DNA of 64,000 nt from an uncultured Prevotellaceae bacterium (GCA_900314655.1 OMWC01000005.1:62001-126000); one strand, 5' to 3'. Counted from the stretch's first letter, positions 1 through 7,671 are shown. Program-made: numbers and translations. The notes: generated by a model from the sequence alone, not told the origin.

Positions 1-1969
1 CAAAATCGATTAGTCTTTCCAATCGTTTACTCAAGAAATATGCTCTCAGTTCTTTGCCATAGCCTGCCTGTAGCCACTTATTAGGCATTATGTAGGAAAC
101 AATCCCATTAGGTTTAGAAAGTTGGAAACCCTTTTCAACAAATACACAATATAAGTCTCCTCTTTTATTATATGTCCAATATCCAACCTTTTGCAATTGG
201 TTGGAAGTATCGAGTATGCTTTCAAGATGCACATACGGCGGATTACCAATCACGACATCGAATCCTCCGCGCTCGAACACTTTGGGGAACTGCTCCTGCC
301 AGTTGAAGGCTTTGTCGCCTGCAACGGCGGGGTCGCTGATGAGCGAGTTGCCGCACTTGATGTTCTGGTTCAGCGAGTTCAGTTTGCGATGGGGCTTGGC
401 GGTGCGCAGCCAGAGGGCTAGCTGGGCAATCTCCACGCTCTCCTCGTTGATGTCAACGCCGTAGAGGTTGTTCTCCAAGATGCTGTTTTCCACATCTTGG
501 AACTGGATGGAATATCCCGACACCTTGGTCTCCATCTCGTCGATGAGCTTGTGCTCGTCCATCAGGAAACGGAGGGCGGCATTGAGGAAGGCGCCACTAC
601 CACAGGCGGGGTCGAGGATGGTGATTTGCAAGAGCCATTCGCGGTATTGCTGCAACTGGTCGAGCAGGCGCTTCTTGGTCTGCATCTGGCGGCGTTGGTC
701 GGAGAAATATTCTTCTTCAACGATGCCAAATTGCTGTTTCTTCTCAGCACAGAGCCGTCCCACGGTATTCTCCACGATGTACTTCGTAATATACTGAGGA
801 GTATAGAACACGCCGTCTTGCTTGCGCTTGGAGAGCCTCTCCCCCAGCCCCTCCCCCATAGGGAGGGGAGCCGATGCCGATTGTATCTGTTGCGTCACCT
901 CTTCAATCTCCGAAAGCGAGTTCTCGAAGATATGGCCGAGGATGTTCACGTCCACATCGCTCTCGAAGTCGTATTCCGAAAGCTTCCGGCAATGCTCAGC
1001 CAGCAGGTCATCAGAAATCGTAATATTATCGAGCACCTCGTCGGGCTTGAACAATCCGCCGTTATAGGCGAATATCTCGTATTTCTTACCCTTGAAGCCC
1101 GTATTCATATAGCCGAAATACTTCTTCAAACGGTCGTAGAACGGGCGGTATTCGTCCATCTCCTTCAGTTGTTCCCATTGGTCGATAATCTGCACCATCG
1201 AGTTGGGCGGCAGCAGACCGCAATCCTCTGCGAAGAAGATGAAGAGCAGGCGGTCGAGCAGCTTCTGAGTCTTCTTGAAGAGCAACAGCTGCCACTCCTT
1301 CTCGTCCTCGCCTTCGGCGACGGGATTATTCTTCAGGATATCGGTAAAGAGTGCGCGCTTGAACTGCGAGTAGTCACGATAAAGCGCTTTGGTAATCTGG
1401 TCTTCTGAGGACACCGATTCGCCTTTCATCTGCAAGGCAACGCCTTTGGCCACCTGCTGCCATGCCAGGCAGAGGTAGAGCTCGCGGAATTCGTCTTCGG
1501 TAAGCGTGAACAGATTCCACTCTCGGTATTCCACGGCGTTATCAATGTAGAGGCGCAGCTTCTCGAAGTTGGAAATCACCACAAGCCAGCATTGAGGATG
1601 CTGGCTCTTGTAGTTGAAGGCCTGCGGCTCCACTTTCGAGAGGTCGGTGGTCTTATGGTCTTTCAGCTCTATCACGCCAATCACCTTACCGTCGAGCTGG
1701 ATGGCCCCATCGGCTTTCTTCGAGTTGGTCTCGTTCTTCTTCTCGGTGATGAGGTTATAGTCGGGCGAGGGGTTGAGCGTGTAGCCCAGTATCTTCACGA
1801 ACAGTTCGCGGAGAAACCCCTCCTGAAACTGCTCTTCCTTCGATTGCAGTATGTTCTGCTGGATGTCCTTGTTCAGGAAATATTGCTGGAACGCCTCCCA
1901 AGGCTGGTTGGTGATTTCCTTGGGTAGCGCCTGCTTGTATTTATTGACTATTGTTTTCTGGAATAGCAT
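1..1969 (-). CDS. Type IIG-like restriction-modification enzyme (nuclease + N6-adenine methyltransferase), 3' end outside window
   Basis: The minus-strand frame from ATG at 1969 stays open for about 656 residues to the window edge, so the C-terminus and target-recognition region are missing. The N-terminus holds a PD-(D/E)XK-like nuclease signature (D87, then E101-L-K103 in GVIELKDHK), as in HsdR-type N-terminal domains. Around residue 453 is methyltransferase motif I, DPACGSGAFL, and near residue 573 the catalytic NPPYV motif of N6-adenine methylases. This order matches Eco57I-type enzymes that cut and methylate with one polypeptide. At residues 366-378 a palindromic repeat is read in frame as APLPMGEGLGERLSK. 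A complete promoter lies just upstream. A BREX PglX-like methylase is an alternative, but the nuclease motif argues against it. Family confident, subtype less so. Confidence 0.85.
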   Translation of the reverse strand, partial: MLFQKTIVNKYKQALPKEITNQPWEAFQQYFLNKDIQQNILQSKEEQFQEGFLRELFVKILGYTLNPSPDYNLITEKKNETNSKKADGAIQLDGKVIGVIELKDHKTTDLSKVEPQAFNYKSQHPQCWLVVISNFEKLRLYIDNAVEYREWNLFTLTEDEFRELYLCLAWQQVAKGVALQMKGESVSSEDQITKALYRDYSQFKRALFTDILKNNPVAEGEDEKEWQLLLFKKTQKLLDRLLFIFFAEDCGLLPPNSMVQIIDQWEQLKEMDEYRPFYDRLKKYFGYMNTGFKGKKYEIFAYNGGLFKPDEVLDNITISDDLLAEHCRKLSEYDFESDVDVNILGHIFENSLSEIEEVTQQIQSASAPLPMGEGLGERLSKRKQDGVFYTPQYITKYIVENTVGRLCAEKKQQFGIVEEEYFSDQRRQMQTKKRLLDQLQQYREWLLQITILDPACGSGAFLNAALRFLMDEHKLIDEMETKVSGYSIQFQDVENSILENNLYGVDINEESVEIAQLALWLRTAKPHRKLNSLNQNIKCGNSLISDPAVAGDKAFNWQEQFPKVFERGGFDVVIGNPPYVHLESILDTSNQLQKVGYWTYNKRGDLYCVFVEKGFQLSKPNGIVSYIMPNKWLQAGYGKELRAYFLSKRLERLIDF
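838..873. repeat. CTCCC-type palindromic repeat inside the restriction enzyme gene
   Basis: A C-rich lead (CTCTCCCCCAGCCCCTCCCC) is followed by the mirror GGGAGGGGAG, the same layout as copies at 3159, 5511 and others here. It is read without stop in the host gene between the helical middle region and the methyltransferase core. Confidence 0.8.
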
Positions 1970-1994
1970 AGTTGACAAGATTCTAAGTTAAGTG

Positions 1995-2025
1995 CAAAGA
2001 TACAAAAAGTCGAGAGCAAAACAAA
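1995..2025 (-). promoter_or_regulatory. Bacteroidetes-type promoter of the restriction-modification gene
   Basis: On the minus strand TTTG (2025-2022), 19 nt, then TATCTTTG (2002-1995), a full match to the Bacteroidetes -33/-7 consensus. The expected start of transcription is about 20 nt before the ATG at 1969. Confidence 0.75.
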
Positions 2026-2153
2026 GGATTTTATTCTTTTTTTGCCGAGACGGAGTATCTTCACGGTGGTACACCGTAGAATTAGCAATAAGAATCGAGA
2101 ATTGCAAGCGGAAGGGGGGAATTTTTATTTGAGTCAGCCTTTTCCGTGTGCCG

Positions 2154-2328
2154 AAATTCCCCTTTTCCCCTTTTCCTTTTTCCCGAATAAGGGTATTTCG
2201 AATGGAGCGAAATCACCTTTAATAAGTTATATATAAATATATATTATAATATATATTTATATATAAAATTTAGTGACTACCTAAAAAGGCTTAATCGGGA
2301 ATCGGGAATTGAGGAAATGGGGAAATCT
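2154..2328. repeat. Inverted-repeat element with AT-rich palindromic core (left copy)
   Basis: A pyrimidine-rich arm (2154-2190: AATTCCCCTTTTCC..., ending CCCGAATAAG) and a purine-rich arm (2290-2328) are imperfect inverted repeats. Between them, 2227-2266 is a perfect 40-bp palindrome made only of A and T. The 62550-62718 element has the same architecture. The remainder of the 1970-2674 gap (2030-2150, 2330-2570) holds no convincing gene; a GC-rich stretch of CGCG repeats lies at 2399-2427. Confidence 0.7.
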
Positions 2329-2571
2329 CTACATGACTCATCCGCAAACACTGCACAATCTTCCATTAAAGCCTGCGCGCTATTTGCCTAATATTTCGGC
2401 GCCGCGCGCGACGGCTTTGCGCGCGAAGAGTTTAGAGTTTAGATTTGTCGCCTCCAGCGATTAGGGATTATTCATTTCTATGTATTCGCTAACTACTTGA
2501 TTCTTTGCGACTTCGTGTCTTTGTGTAGGGTTGAAAATCAAAGTTTTTTTTGCGGGTTTTCTGGGTTTTTC

Positions 2572-2602
2572 TTGCATGGGTCACACTTTTTTCGTATCTT
2601 TG
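2572..2602 (+). promoter_or_regulatory. Promoter of the HU gene
   Basis: TTGC at 2572-2575, 19 nt, then TATCTTTG at 2595-2602. Transcription would begin near 2607, giving a leader of about 68 nt before the HU start codon. Confidence 0.75.
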
Positions 2603-2614
2603 TAACGTATTTAA

Positions 2615-2636
2615 AAGCCGCGCGCTGCGGCGGCTT
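2615..2636 (+). promoter_or_regulatory. Hairpin in the HU mRNA leader
   Basis: AAGCCGC (2615-2621) pairs with GCGGCTT (2630-2636) around an 8-nt loop, at the start of the predicted leader. A smaller TTGG-AAA-CCAA hairpin follows at 2635-2645. Possible stability or autoregulatory structure; role is inference. Confidence 0.45.
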
Positions 2637-2674
2637 GGAAACCAACTAGACAGCAGCAGGATAACTTATAACCT

Positions 2675-3145
2675 ATGTCACATTTGTATAAGCTCGTGAA
2701 AAACACGAACGAGAAGATGACCGAGGCTTTCGGAAAGTGGTATGCGCGCCCCGTCTATACGGGTACGCTCGACCTGAACGGCATCGCCGAGCTGATTCAG
2801 CGTAACTCTACGGCGAAGAAGTCGGACGCGCTGGCCGTGCTCACGGAGATGGTGGAGGTAATCTCCGACGCGCTGAAGGCTTCGCAGCGCGTGAAGATCG
2901 ACGGCTTCGGCACGTTCAAGATCGGTATGTCTTCGAAGGGCGCTGACGACGTGAAGAAGTTCAATATCGCGGAGAACCTGAAGGGTGTGCACGTGCTCTT
3001 CCAGCCTGAGGAGGACGTGGACAAGGCCACCAAGAAGCGCACGAAGCGCCTGCTCAAAGGATTGTCGTTTGCTCCCGCTGCTTCGCTGGTCAACGTGAAG
3101 GAAGTGGAGGAGCGCGGAAAGGAAGAAGGGGAAGTGAACCCATAA
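2675..3145 (+). CDS. HU-family (Bacteroidetes long form) DNA-binding protein
   Basis: A 156-residue basic protein. Residues 1-115 follow the Bacteroidetes HU-related family: helical start with ARPVYTGTLDLNGIAELIQ, then the DNA-binding arm region with VKIDGFGTFKIG. These proteins bind and bend DNA as nucleoid proteins. It is longer than classical HU (about 90 residues) because it begins with an extra segment and has a charged C-terminal tail ending GKEEGEVNP. The strong promoter and hairpin leader suggest high expression. It is followed by a cluster of palindromic repeats and a smalltalk peptide gene, a neighbourhood often seen for this family. The ATG at 2675 is the first start after the promoter. 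Confidence 0.9.
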   Translation: MSHLYKLVKNTNEKMTEAFGKWYARPVYTGTLDLNGIAELIQRNSTAKKSDALAVLTEMVEVISDALKASQRVKIDGFGTFKIGMSSKGADDVKKFNIAENLKGVHVLFQPEEDVDKATKKRTKRLLKGLSFAPAASLVNVKEVEERGKEEGEVNP

Positions 3146-3157
3146 CCCCACAGCCTC

Positions 3158-3362
3158 TCCCCCTGCCCCTCCCCCTGGGGAGGGGAGAGACCCACCTAAT
3201 CCTCCCTTTATAGGGAGGACTTTCTAAACGGCAGAATTCAAAAAACTAATAATTATTAACCTTTTAACAAATACCCTCACCGACAAGTCCCCCTTCTAAA
3301 GGGAATATATAGGGTCGCCTATCCACAAGCCTCCCCCAAGGGGGAGGTTGGAGGGGGCTTTC
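3158..3362. repeat. Cluster of CTCCC-type palindromic repeats between HU and the small peptide gene
   Basis: At least four hairpin-forming units: 3158-3188 (CCCCTCCCCCTGGGGAGGGG), 3200-3220 (CCTCCCTTTATAGGGAGG), 3283-3303 (CCCTTCTAAAGGG) and 3328-3356 (CCTCCCCCAAGGGGGAGG). The first lies just after the HU stop codon and could end transcription. Spacer sequence between them is AT-rich and shows no gene. Confidence 0.8.
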
Positions 3363-3371
3363 CTAACTATT

Positions 3372-3467
3372 ATGAGCAAGAAAGATATCGTAAAACTGAT
3401 TGTACAGGTGATTATTGCTGCACTGACTGCGCTGGGCACTGCGCTGGGCGTGGTGAGCTGCATCTAG
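3372..3467 (+). CDS. Smalltalk-type small hydrophobic peptide
   Basis: ATG at 3372 opens a 31-codon frame ending TAG at 3467. The peptide starts MSKKDIVKLIVQ, a short basic head, then one hydrophobic stretch rich in Ala, Leu, Gly and Val, ending GVVSCI. This is the pattern of the smalltalk protein family of Bacteroidetes, about 30 residues, which typically lies next to an HU-family gene as here. Function unknown; a single membrane-associated helix is likely. A strong hairpin-plus-T-run terminator follows within 15 nt, supporting a real transcribed gene. Family assignment is from memory of the pattern. Confidence 0.75.
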   Translation: MSKKDIVKLIVQVIIAALTALGTALGVVSCI

Positions 3468-3478
3468 ACCCCTCCCCC

Positions 3479-3510
3479 GACCCCTCCCGAGGGAGGGGTT
3501 CTTTTTTTTA
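3479..3510 (+). terminator. Intrinsic terminator after the small peptide gene, built from a palindromic repeat
   Basis: CCCCTCCC / GGGAGGGG hairpin (3481-3498) is followed by TTCTTTTTTTT. The stem is a member of the CTCCC palindrome family seen across the window. Confidence 0.75.
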
Positions 3511-3520
3511 ATGTAAAAGT

Positions 3521-3566
3521 AGAATTCCCCTTTTCCTCTTTTCCCGATACCCGATTAAGGGTATTT
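3521..3566. repeat. Solo arm of the inverted-repeat element
   Basis: The stretch AATTCCCCTTTTCC...CCCGATTAAGGGTATTTT closely resembles the left arm of the element at 2154-2190, including the CCCGA-TAAGGGTATTT end, but no AT palindrome or opposite arm follows. It runs directly into the 60-bp repeat at 3569. Confidence 0.6.
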
Positions 3567-3568
3567 TA

Positions 3569-3628
3569 CACTAACTTTACGTCTCTTCGAGGCGTGAAGT
3601 TAGGCTGCACTCGGGAAAATCCAAATAA
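3569..3628 (+). repeat. 60-bp dispersed repeat, copy 1 (forms a stable + strand RNA hairpin)
   Basis: Identical over 60 bp to 4810-4869, in the same orientation, 1241 bp apart. The inner part, CTAACTTTACGTCTC then loop TTC then GAGGCGTGAAGTTAG, pairs over 15 positions. Two of the pairs are G-U, possible only in the + strand RNA. The 3629-3781 stretch after it shows no gene. Confidence 0.85.
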
Positions 3629-3781
3629 TTTTTGATTTTTCAACTCCTTGGGACTCCGCTTGTCCTTTGGAGTTTTAAAACTTCTCCAATCTGAAGTGCG
3701 TTACAAAGGTACCACCGTTTCCCGATAGCTCAAAGCTTTTCTGTCTTATGAACGGCTCCATTCTCCGTGGAACCGATATTT

Positions 3782-4064
3782 TCACGAACATTCAGTTTTA
3801 GAAAGGTTTGTAATGAAAAAACGAACAGCCTGCTCCAACTGTGAAAGTTCATAACTGAGAATCCAAAATATCTGACTGGCATCAATATCGAAATAGTGAT
3901 GCGCTGCAGGTGGCGTCCAAGAGGGTCATTCCTTCAGGAGAAGACAAGAAGTCGTCAGCGGAATGAATATTCTTCGTCCTTTCCTGAACTCGCTCTATGG
4001 CAGACTGGATGTCATAAAGAATGTCCAGGGCCAGCGCTTTATTTTCAGAAGACAGTGACTCCAT
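3782..4064 (-). pseudogene. hepT-like toxin gene, disrupted by internal deletion and frameshift
   Basis: The N-terminal part (60 codons from ATG 4064, ALDILYDIQSAIERVQERTK) matches the start of HepT/DUF86 RNase toxins. After ...MTLLDATC the frame runs into a stop at once. The other frame directly continues with AAHHYFDIDASQIFWILSY and on to a stop at 3782, which matches the HepT C-terminus. About 25-35 codons of the middle, including the Arg of the RX4-6H active site, are missing and the join is out of frame. The start overlaps the end of the antitoxin gene by 20 bp, as in intact hepT-mntA pairs. The toxin is almost certainly inactive. Confidence 0.8.
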
Positions 4065-4338
4065 CGCGTTCTATCCTGCTGCGCAGGCGGGGATTTAGGT
4101 TCTTGTGATTGCGTATGATATCTACAGAACGCCCTACAAGTTGTTCCAGAAAGTCTTTGGCATCCATCAGCAAGAAGGGATTGGGAGTCTCCGTATCCAC
4201 GAATACATCAATATCACTGCCTTCGTGGTCTTCACCACGTGCCACAGAACCAAACAGCCGAAGCGACTTTATGCCATAGTCGTTTCGCAGTGTGCTGCTG
4301 CAGCCCTGAAGTATTTCAATATAATCAGCCTTGCTCAT
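4045..4338 (-). CDS. mntA: MntA-type nucleotidyltransferase antitoxin
   Basis: A 97-residue protein with the minimal nucleotidyltransferase motif GSVARGEDHEGSDIDVF, i.e. GS-x10-DxD, at residues about 31-46. MntA proteins neutralise HepT toxins by adding AMP groups to a tyrosine. ATG at 4338 (MSKADYIEILQG) is the only sensible start. It is complete while its partner downstream is broken, so it may be a leftover antitoxin. The pair lies between two 60-bp direct repeats. No promoter with both boxes was found upstream. Confidence 0.85.
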   Translation of the reverse strand: MSKADYIEILQGCSSTLRNDYGIKSLRLFGSVARGEDHEGSDIDVFVDTETPNPFLLMDAKDFLEQLVGRSVDIIRNHKNLNPRLRSRIERDGVTVF

Positions 4339-4461
4339 ACGCTTTCATTATTTCTTGTCGCAAATTTATAGTATTTTTTCGACAATTCCAAATATCTTGG
4401 GAGAAATAGTGCAAAGATGCGACTTTTTTATTGATTAGCATCTGTCGGGACGGTTTTTTGA

Positions 4462-4713
4462 AGTTTTCACAAGGCTTGTTATGAGGCCTACCACGATGAC
4501 AGATGGATTGACGTAATTAAGAGTGTGAATCGTGCGCTGAATACTGGTTTCTATAATGATAGCCTCTATTTCTTCAGAGGGGTCGCTTACGAGTCGCTGG
4601 GTTATTTCAAGTATGCGAAGAATGATTATAAGATGGCTGGAAATAACGGGGTGTATGAGGCAAATACTGCCTTGGAACGGCTTAAGCAGAAAATGAAGGC
4701 AAAGGGGAAGTAA
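4462..4713 (+). pseudogene. 5'-truncated tetratricopeptide-repeat protein remnant
   Basis: The frame is open from 4462 to TAA at 4713 and reads like a TPR pair (SLYFFRGVAYESLGYFKYAK...). There is no ATG and no leader at its start: a TGA precedes it at 4459. A second frame upstream of a run of six T (4454-4459) reads DGFLKFSQGL, which could be the displaced earlier part, suggesting a frameshift. The encoded fragment (84 residues) is probably not made. The parent protein cannot be named. Confidence 0.55.
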
Positions 4714-4809
4714 CGATAACACTATCTATGAAGGCAGTATCTTTGGAAGACTATAAGGAAGTGTGGCTTACAAATTTATTTGCTTTCTTTTCGCTTAATC
4801 GGAATTTTG

Positions 4810-4869
4810 CACTAACTTTACGTCTCTTCGAGGCGTGAAGTTAGGCTGCACTCGGGAAAATCCAAATAA
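4810..4869 (+). repeat. 60-bp dispersed repeat, copy 2
   Basis: Identical to 3569-3628. It ends 2 bp before the TTTG box of the M16 peptidase promoter, so its hairpin lies directly upstream of that promoter. The 4714-4809 stretch before it holds no recognisable gene. Confidence 0.85.
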
Positions 4870-4870
4870 A

Positions 4871-4902
4871 TTTGGTTTTTCCACTCATTTGCACTAACTT
4901 TG
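4871..4902 (+). promoter_or_regulatory. Promoter of the M16 peptidase gene with a very short leader
   Basis: TTTG (4871-4874), 20 nt, TAACTTTG (4895-4902). The ATG is at 4913, so the mRNA would begin only about 5-6 nt before the start codon. Confidence 0.7.
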
Positions 4903-4912
4903 CCGCCAGTTT

Positions 4913-6160
4913 ATGAAATACAATACTTATACATTGTCCAACGGACTGCGCGTGATTCATCTGCCGTCGGCTTCGCCGGTGGTGTATTGTGGATATGAGA
5001 TTGCTGCGGGAACGCGGAATGAGGAGCCGGGGGAGGAGGGACTGGCGCATTTCGTGGAGCACGTGACTTTCAAGGGTACGGAGCGGCGGCGCTCGATGCA
5101 GATACTGAACACGCTGGAGCGCGTGGGCGGCGACCTGAATGCCTTCACGCAGAAGGAGGATACGGTCTATTATGCGGCTATCCTGAAGGAGCATCTGCCG
5201 AAGGCTGTGGACGTGCTGACGGACATCGTCTTCCATAGCATCTACCCGCAGACGGAGATTGACAAGGAGGTGGAGGTGATCTGCGACGAGATAGAGTGCT
5301 ACAACGATTCGCCTGCGGAACTGATTTATGATGACTTCGAGAATATTCTTTTCGAAGGTCATCCGCTGGGGCATAACATCTTGGGCACGGCGGAGCGCGT
5401 GAGGCGGTTCACTACGGAGGATGCCCTGCGATTCGCCCGCAAGTACTACAGGCCGGATAATGCCATCTTCTTTGCGTATGGGGATGTGGATTTCGATAAG
5501 TTAATAAAGACTCTCCCCCAGCCCCTCCCTATAGGGAGGGGAGTAGATACTCTTGGTGTGGATGAAAGTAATGGCTCCCTCCCTTTAGGGAGGGTAAGGG
5601 GAGGGTCCGCTGGGTCTTCTATTATTCTTAATAAAGGCACTCATCAGGCGCATGTGATGATGGGCACACGGGCGTATGACATTCATCATCCGCTGAGGAT
5701 TCCGCTCTATCTGCTGAACAATCTGCTGGGAGGACCGGGGATGAACGCGCGGCTGAATATCTCGCTGCGCGAGCGGAACGGACTGGTCTATACGGTGGAA
5801 TCGACGATGGTGAGCTATGGCGACACGGGGCTTTGGGGCGTCTATTTCGGATGTGACCCTCACGACGTGAAACGCTGTCTGCGGCTGGTGCGCCACGAGC
5901 TGGACAAGTTTATCGAGAAACCGCTTACGGACGCACAGCTGAATGCTGCCAAACGGCAGCTGAAGGGGCAGATTGGTATTGCCTGCGACAACCGCGAGCA
6001 GTTTGCGCTGGACTTCGGAAAGAGTTTCCTCCACTATGGTTGGGAGAAGGATATCACGAGCCTCTACGCGCAAATTGATGAGGTGACGGCGGAGCAGATT
6101 CAGCAGGTGGCGCGGGAGCTGATGGAGGAGGAAAGGATTACGACTTTGATTTATAAGTAA
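4913..6160 (+). CDS. M16-family zinc metallopeptidase (pitrilysin/MPP type)
   Basis: 415 residues, no signal peptide, so probably cytoplasmic. The inverted zinc site HFVEH is at residues 46-50 and the third ligand Glu lies about 76 residues later in EVICDEIE. This is the active M16 subunit type, one peptidase domain plus the inactive-half fold (about residues 235-415, with RERNGLVYTVES). It would degrade small proteins or peptides. Residues about 200-233 are not native M16 sequence: they are encoded by two palindromic repeats in inverted order (LPQPLPIGRG and GSLPLGRVRGG). They sit between the two halves of the fold, where a linker is tolerated. The start follows the promoter directly. Confidence 0.9.
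   Translation: MKYNTYTLSNGLRVIHLPSASPVVYCGYEIAAGTRNEEPGEEGLAHFVEHVTFKGTERRRSMQILNTLERVGGDLNAFTQKEDTVYYAAILKEHLPKAVDVLTDIVFHSIYPQTEIDKEVEVICDEIECYNDSPAELIYDDFENILFEGHPLGHNILGTAERVRRFTTEDALRFARKYYRPDNAIFFAYGDVDFDKLIKTLPQPLPIGRGVDTLGVDESNGSLPLGRVRGGSAGSSIILNKGTHQAHVMMGTRAYDIHHPLRIPLYLLNNLLGGPGMNARLNISLRERNGLVYTVESTMVSYGDTGLWGVYFGCDPHDVKRCLRLVRHELDKFIEKPLTDAQLNAAKRQLKGQIGIACDNREQFALDFGKSFLHYGWEKDITSLYAQIDEVTAEQIQQVARELMEEERITTLIYK
5511..5608. repeat. Inverted pair of CTCCC palindromic repeats inside the M16 gene
   Basis: First unit 5511-5543 (CTCTCCCCCAG...GGGAGGGGAG), spacer of 30 bp, then the opposite-facing unit 5574-5608 (CTCCCTCCCTTTAGGGAGGG followed by TAAGGGGAGGG). The whole pair keeps the reading frame. 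Confidence 0.85.
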
Positions 6161-6162
6161 CC

Positions 6163-6258
6163 CACCCTAAGTCCCTCCCGAAGGGAGGGATTTTTCATTG
6201 CAGTAAAAGGCTGTAAGCATATCCGTCATCCCTCCCTTCGGGAGGGGAAGGGGTGGGT
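6163..6258. terminator. Inverted pair of CTCCC palindromes serving as terminators between convergent genes
   Basis: TCCCTCCC / GGGAGGGA (6172-6190) is followed by TTTTTC and would end the M16 transcript. An opposite-facing copy at 6229-6258 begins directly beside the stop codon of the LOG gene. Pair layout matches that inside the M16 gene. Confidence 0.7.
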
Positions 6259-6259
6259 G

Positions 6260-6793
6260 TCATTTATTTAGCAGGGCGGTCAGTTCTTCGAGGGAATTGG
6301 CTACCTGGATATAGGTGCGCCATTGCTTGCGGGTGACGCCTTTCGTGTGGAGATCGTCCATGAAGGTGACGAAGGAGTCCCAGAATCCTTTCATGTTGTA
6401 GAGGATGACCTTCTTCTCGTGATAGCCGATGGTGGCCGAGGCTACTACGGTGAACACTTCGTCGAGCGTGCCGATGCCGCCGGGCAGGGCCACGAAGACG
6501 TCGCTGTGGAGCATCAGCAGGTCCTTGCGGTCGCTGAGGTTCTCGCAGGGGATGGTTACCGAGGAATAGTCGCTGGCCCGGCCGTGGGATTCCACGATAC
6601 GGGGAACTACGCCGATGGTCTGCCCGCCGGCCTTGAAGGCTGCATGGGCCACGCATTCCATCAGCCCCATGTTGCATCCGCCATAGACGATGGTGTGCCC
6701 CTCGCGGGCTGCCCACTCTCCGAATTCGTGGGTCAGCGTGAAGAAGTCGCGGTCGATGTCGTGATTGGCACTACAGAAAATACCGATATTCAT
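6260..6793 (-). CDS. LOG-family (TIGR00730) Rossmann protein, putative nucleotide 5'-monophosphate phosphoribohydrolase
   Basis: 177 residues, cytoplasmic. The family signature PGGIGTLDEVF lies at about residues 104-114 and YGGCNMGLM near 37-45, both lining the nucleotide site of LOG and YvdD-type enzymes, which split cytokinin-like or purine monophosphates into base and ribose 5-phosphate. Length is normal. ATG at 6793 follows a full promoter (6834-6863). Substrate in this organism cannot be read from the sequence. Downstream, convergent with the M16 gene, lie paired palindromic repeats. Confidence 0.88.
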   Translation of the reverse strand: MNIGIFCSANHDIDRDFFTLTHEFGEWAAREGHTIVYGGCNMGLMECVAHAAFKAGGQTIGVVPRIVESHGRASDYSSVTIPCENLSDRKDLLMLHSDVFVALPGGIGTLDEVFTVVASATIGYHEKKVILYNMKGFWDSFVTFMDDLHTKGVTRKQWRTYIQVANSLEELTALLNK

Positions 6794-6833
6794 ATTGGGG
6801 GATTATAGTTTAATGATGAATGATTATCGGCTG

Positions 6834-6863
6834 CAAAGATAATGATTATTTTTTATAAAACAA
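6834..6863 (-). promoter_or_regulatory. Promoter of the LOG-family gene
   Basis: On the minus strand TTG (6863-6861), 19 nt, TATCTTTG (6841-6834). It overlaps the last codons of the upstream lipoprotein gene, so the LOG gene can be transcribed separately. Confidence 0.65.
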
Positions 6864-7452
6864 TCTTTTTCCCGTTTCGGATGTAGATGCCATGTGTGGG
6901 ACGGGTTGTTTTGAAGCCGTTGAGCGTGTAGTGGGCGTCGTCCTCGGATGCTTGGTGGATGTTGTGGATGGCGGTGGCTCCCGAGGGGAGCGAGAGCGTG
7001 ACGGAGATGTTGCTCTGACCGCCCTTGAGGAAGGCTTTCAGCTCTGCTGCCGACAGCCCCTCAATCTTGCCCAGGCGGGTGTAGCTGTAGGAGTTGTTGC
7101 CGTAGAAGATGCAGATGTTGCTGTCGCTGTAGAGCACCACGTCGCCGGGCTGCCCGTTGATGTATTCGTCGCTTGTGGGCAGCGAGAATCCCAACGACCC
7201 CCAGATTTCGAAGTTGCCGTTGGTGTTGAGGCTTACGGTGACGGGGCCCTGCCGGAGTTTTTCCACGAGGGCGTTGGTGGCTGCATTGCCGGTGAGTGTC
7301 ACGGCGTGGGTCACGCCGTCGATGGTGATATTCATAGTCTGCGAATTGATGGCTGTGGGGTGGGCAGGAGTCTCGGCCTTTGTCTCGTCGGCAGCCGAGC
7401 AGGAGGCAAAGAGCATGGTTGCCACTAAAAGGAGGTAATGTCTGAACTTCAT
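6853..7452 (-). CDS. Cyclophilin-like-fold lipoprotein with a Bacteroidales C-terminal tail
   Basis: 199 residues. The signal peptide ends in a lipobox (MLFASC), so Cys18 is probably lipidated. Residues 38-155 follow the small cyclophilin-like domain family (NITIDGV..., GQPGDVVLYSDSNICIFYG, YTRLGKIEG). Members have a cyclophilin fold but are not proven isomerases. The end, THGIYIRNGKKIVL, is the tail motif also found on the GH5 and on the hydrolase at 59638. A -7 box TACCTTTG lies at 7508-7501, without a clear -33 box. Role unknown. Confidence 0.75.
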   Translation of the reverse strand: MKFRHYLLLVATMLFASCSAADETKAETPAHPTAINSQTMNITIDGVTHAVTLTGNAATNALVEKLRQGPVTVSLNTNGNFEIWGSLGFSLPTSDEYINGQPGDVVLYSDSNICIFYGNNSYSYTRLGKIEGLSAAELKAFLKGGQSNISVTLSLPSGATAIHNIHQASEDDAHYTLNGFKTTRPTHGIYIRNGKKIVL

Positions 7453-7640
7453 ACTGTCATTCGGTTGTTTATATTTTCACTATCTGATTGATTCCGGTGG
7501 CAAAGGTATGAACTTTTTTGTGATGTGCCATATATATTTTATGGTAATAACTACCAATAATACTGATTTTATTTGAATTCTTCGAATTTTGTCACGACTC
7601 AGCAGAAAAATAAATATTTCTGTTTTCACTGCTCCAAAAT

Positions 7641-7671
7641 TTGCATTTGTACTCGCTTAATCGTATCTTTG
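7641..7671 (+). promoter_or_regulatory. Promoter of the GH2 gene at 7725
   Basis: TTGC (7641-7644), 19 nt, TATCTTTG (7664-7671). Leader of about 50 nt. The 7453-7640 stretch before it is AT-rich with no gene seen. Confidence 0.7.

Noticed and set aside
497..1408. A 303-codon open frame on the + strand opposite the restriction enzyme
   Set aside because: The minus strand carries clear nuclease and methyltransferase motifs over the same bases; the + frame has no recognisable domain and is a mirror of biased codons.
2042..2236. A 64-codon open frame before HU
   Set aside because: It runs through the arm and AT palindrome of a repeat element and has no coding character.
4727..4835. A 36-codon + strand frame before the M16 gene (MKAVSLEDYKEVW...)
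   Set aside because: It has no family resemblance and runs through the 60-bp repeat, so it is not supported as a gene.
5511..5608. Intein, intron or native loop in the M16 peptidase
   Set aside because: The segment consists of two palindromes also found between genes; it is too short for an intein and has no splice motifs.
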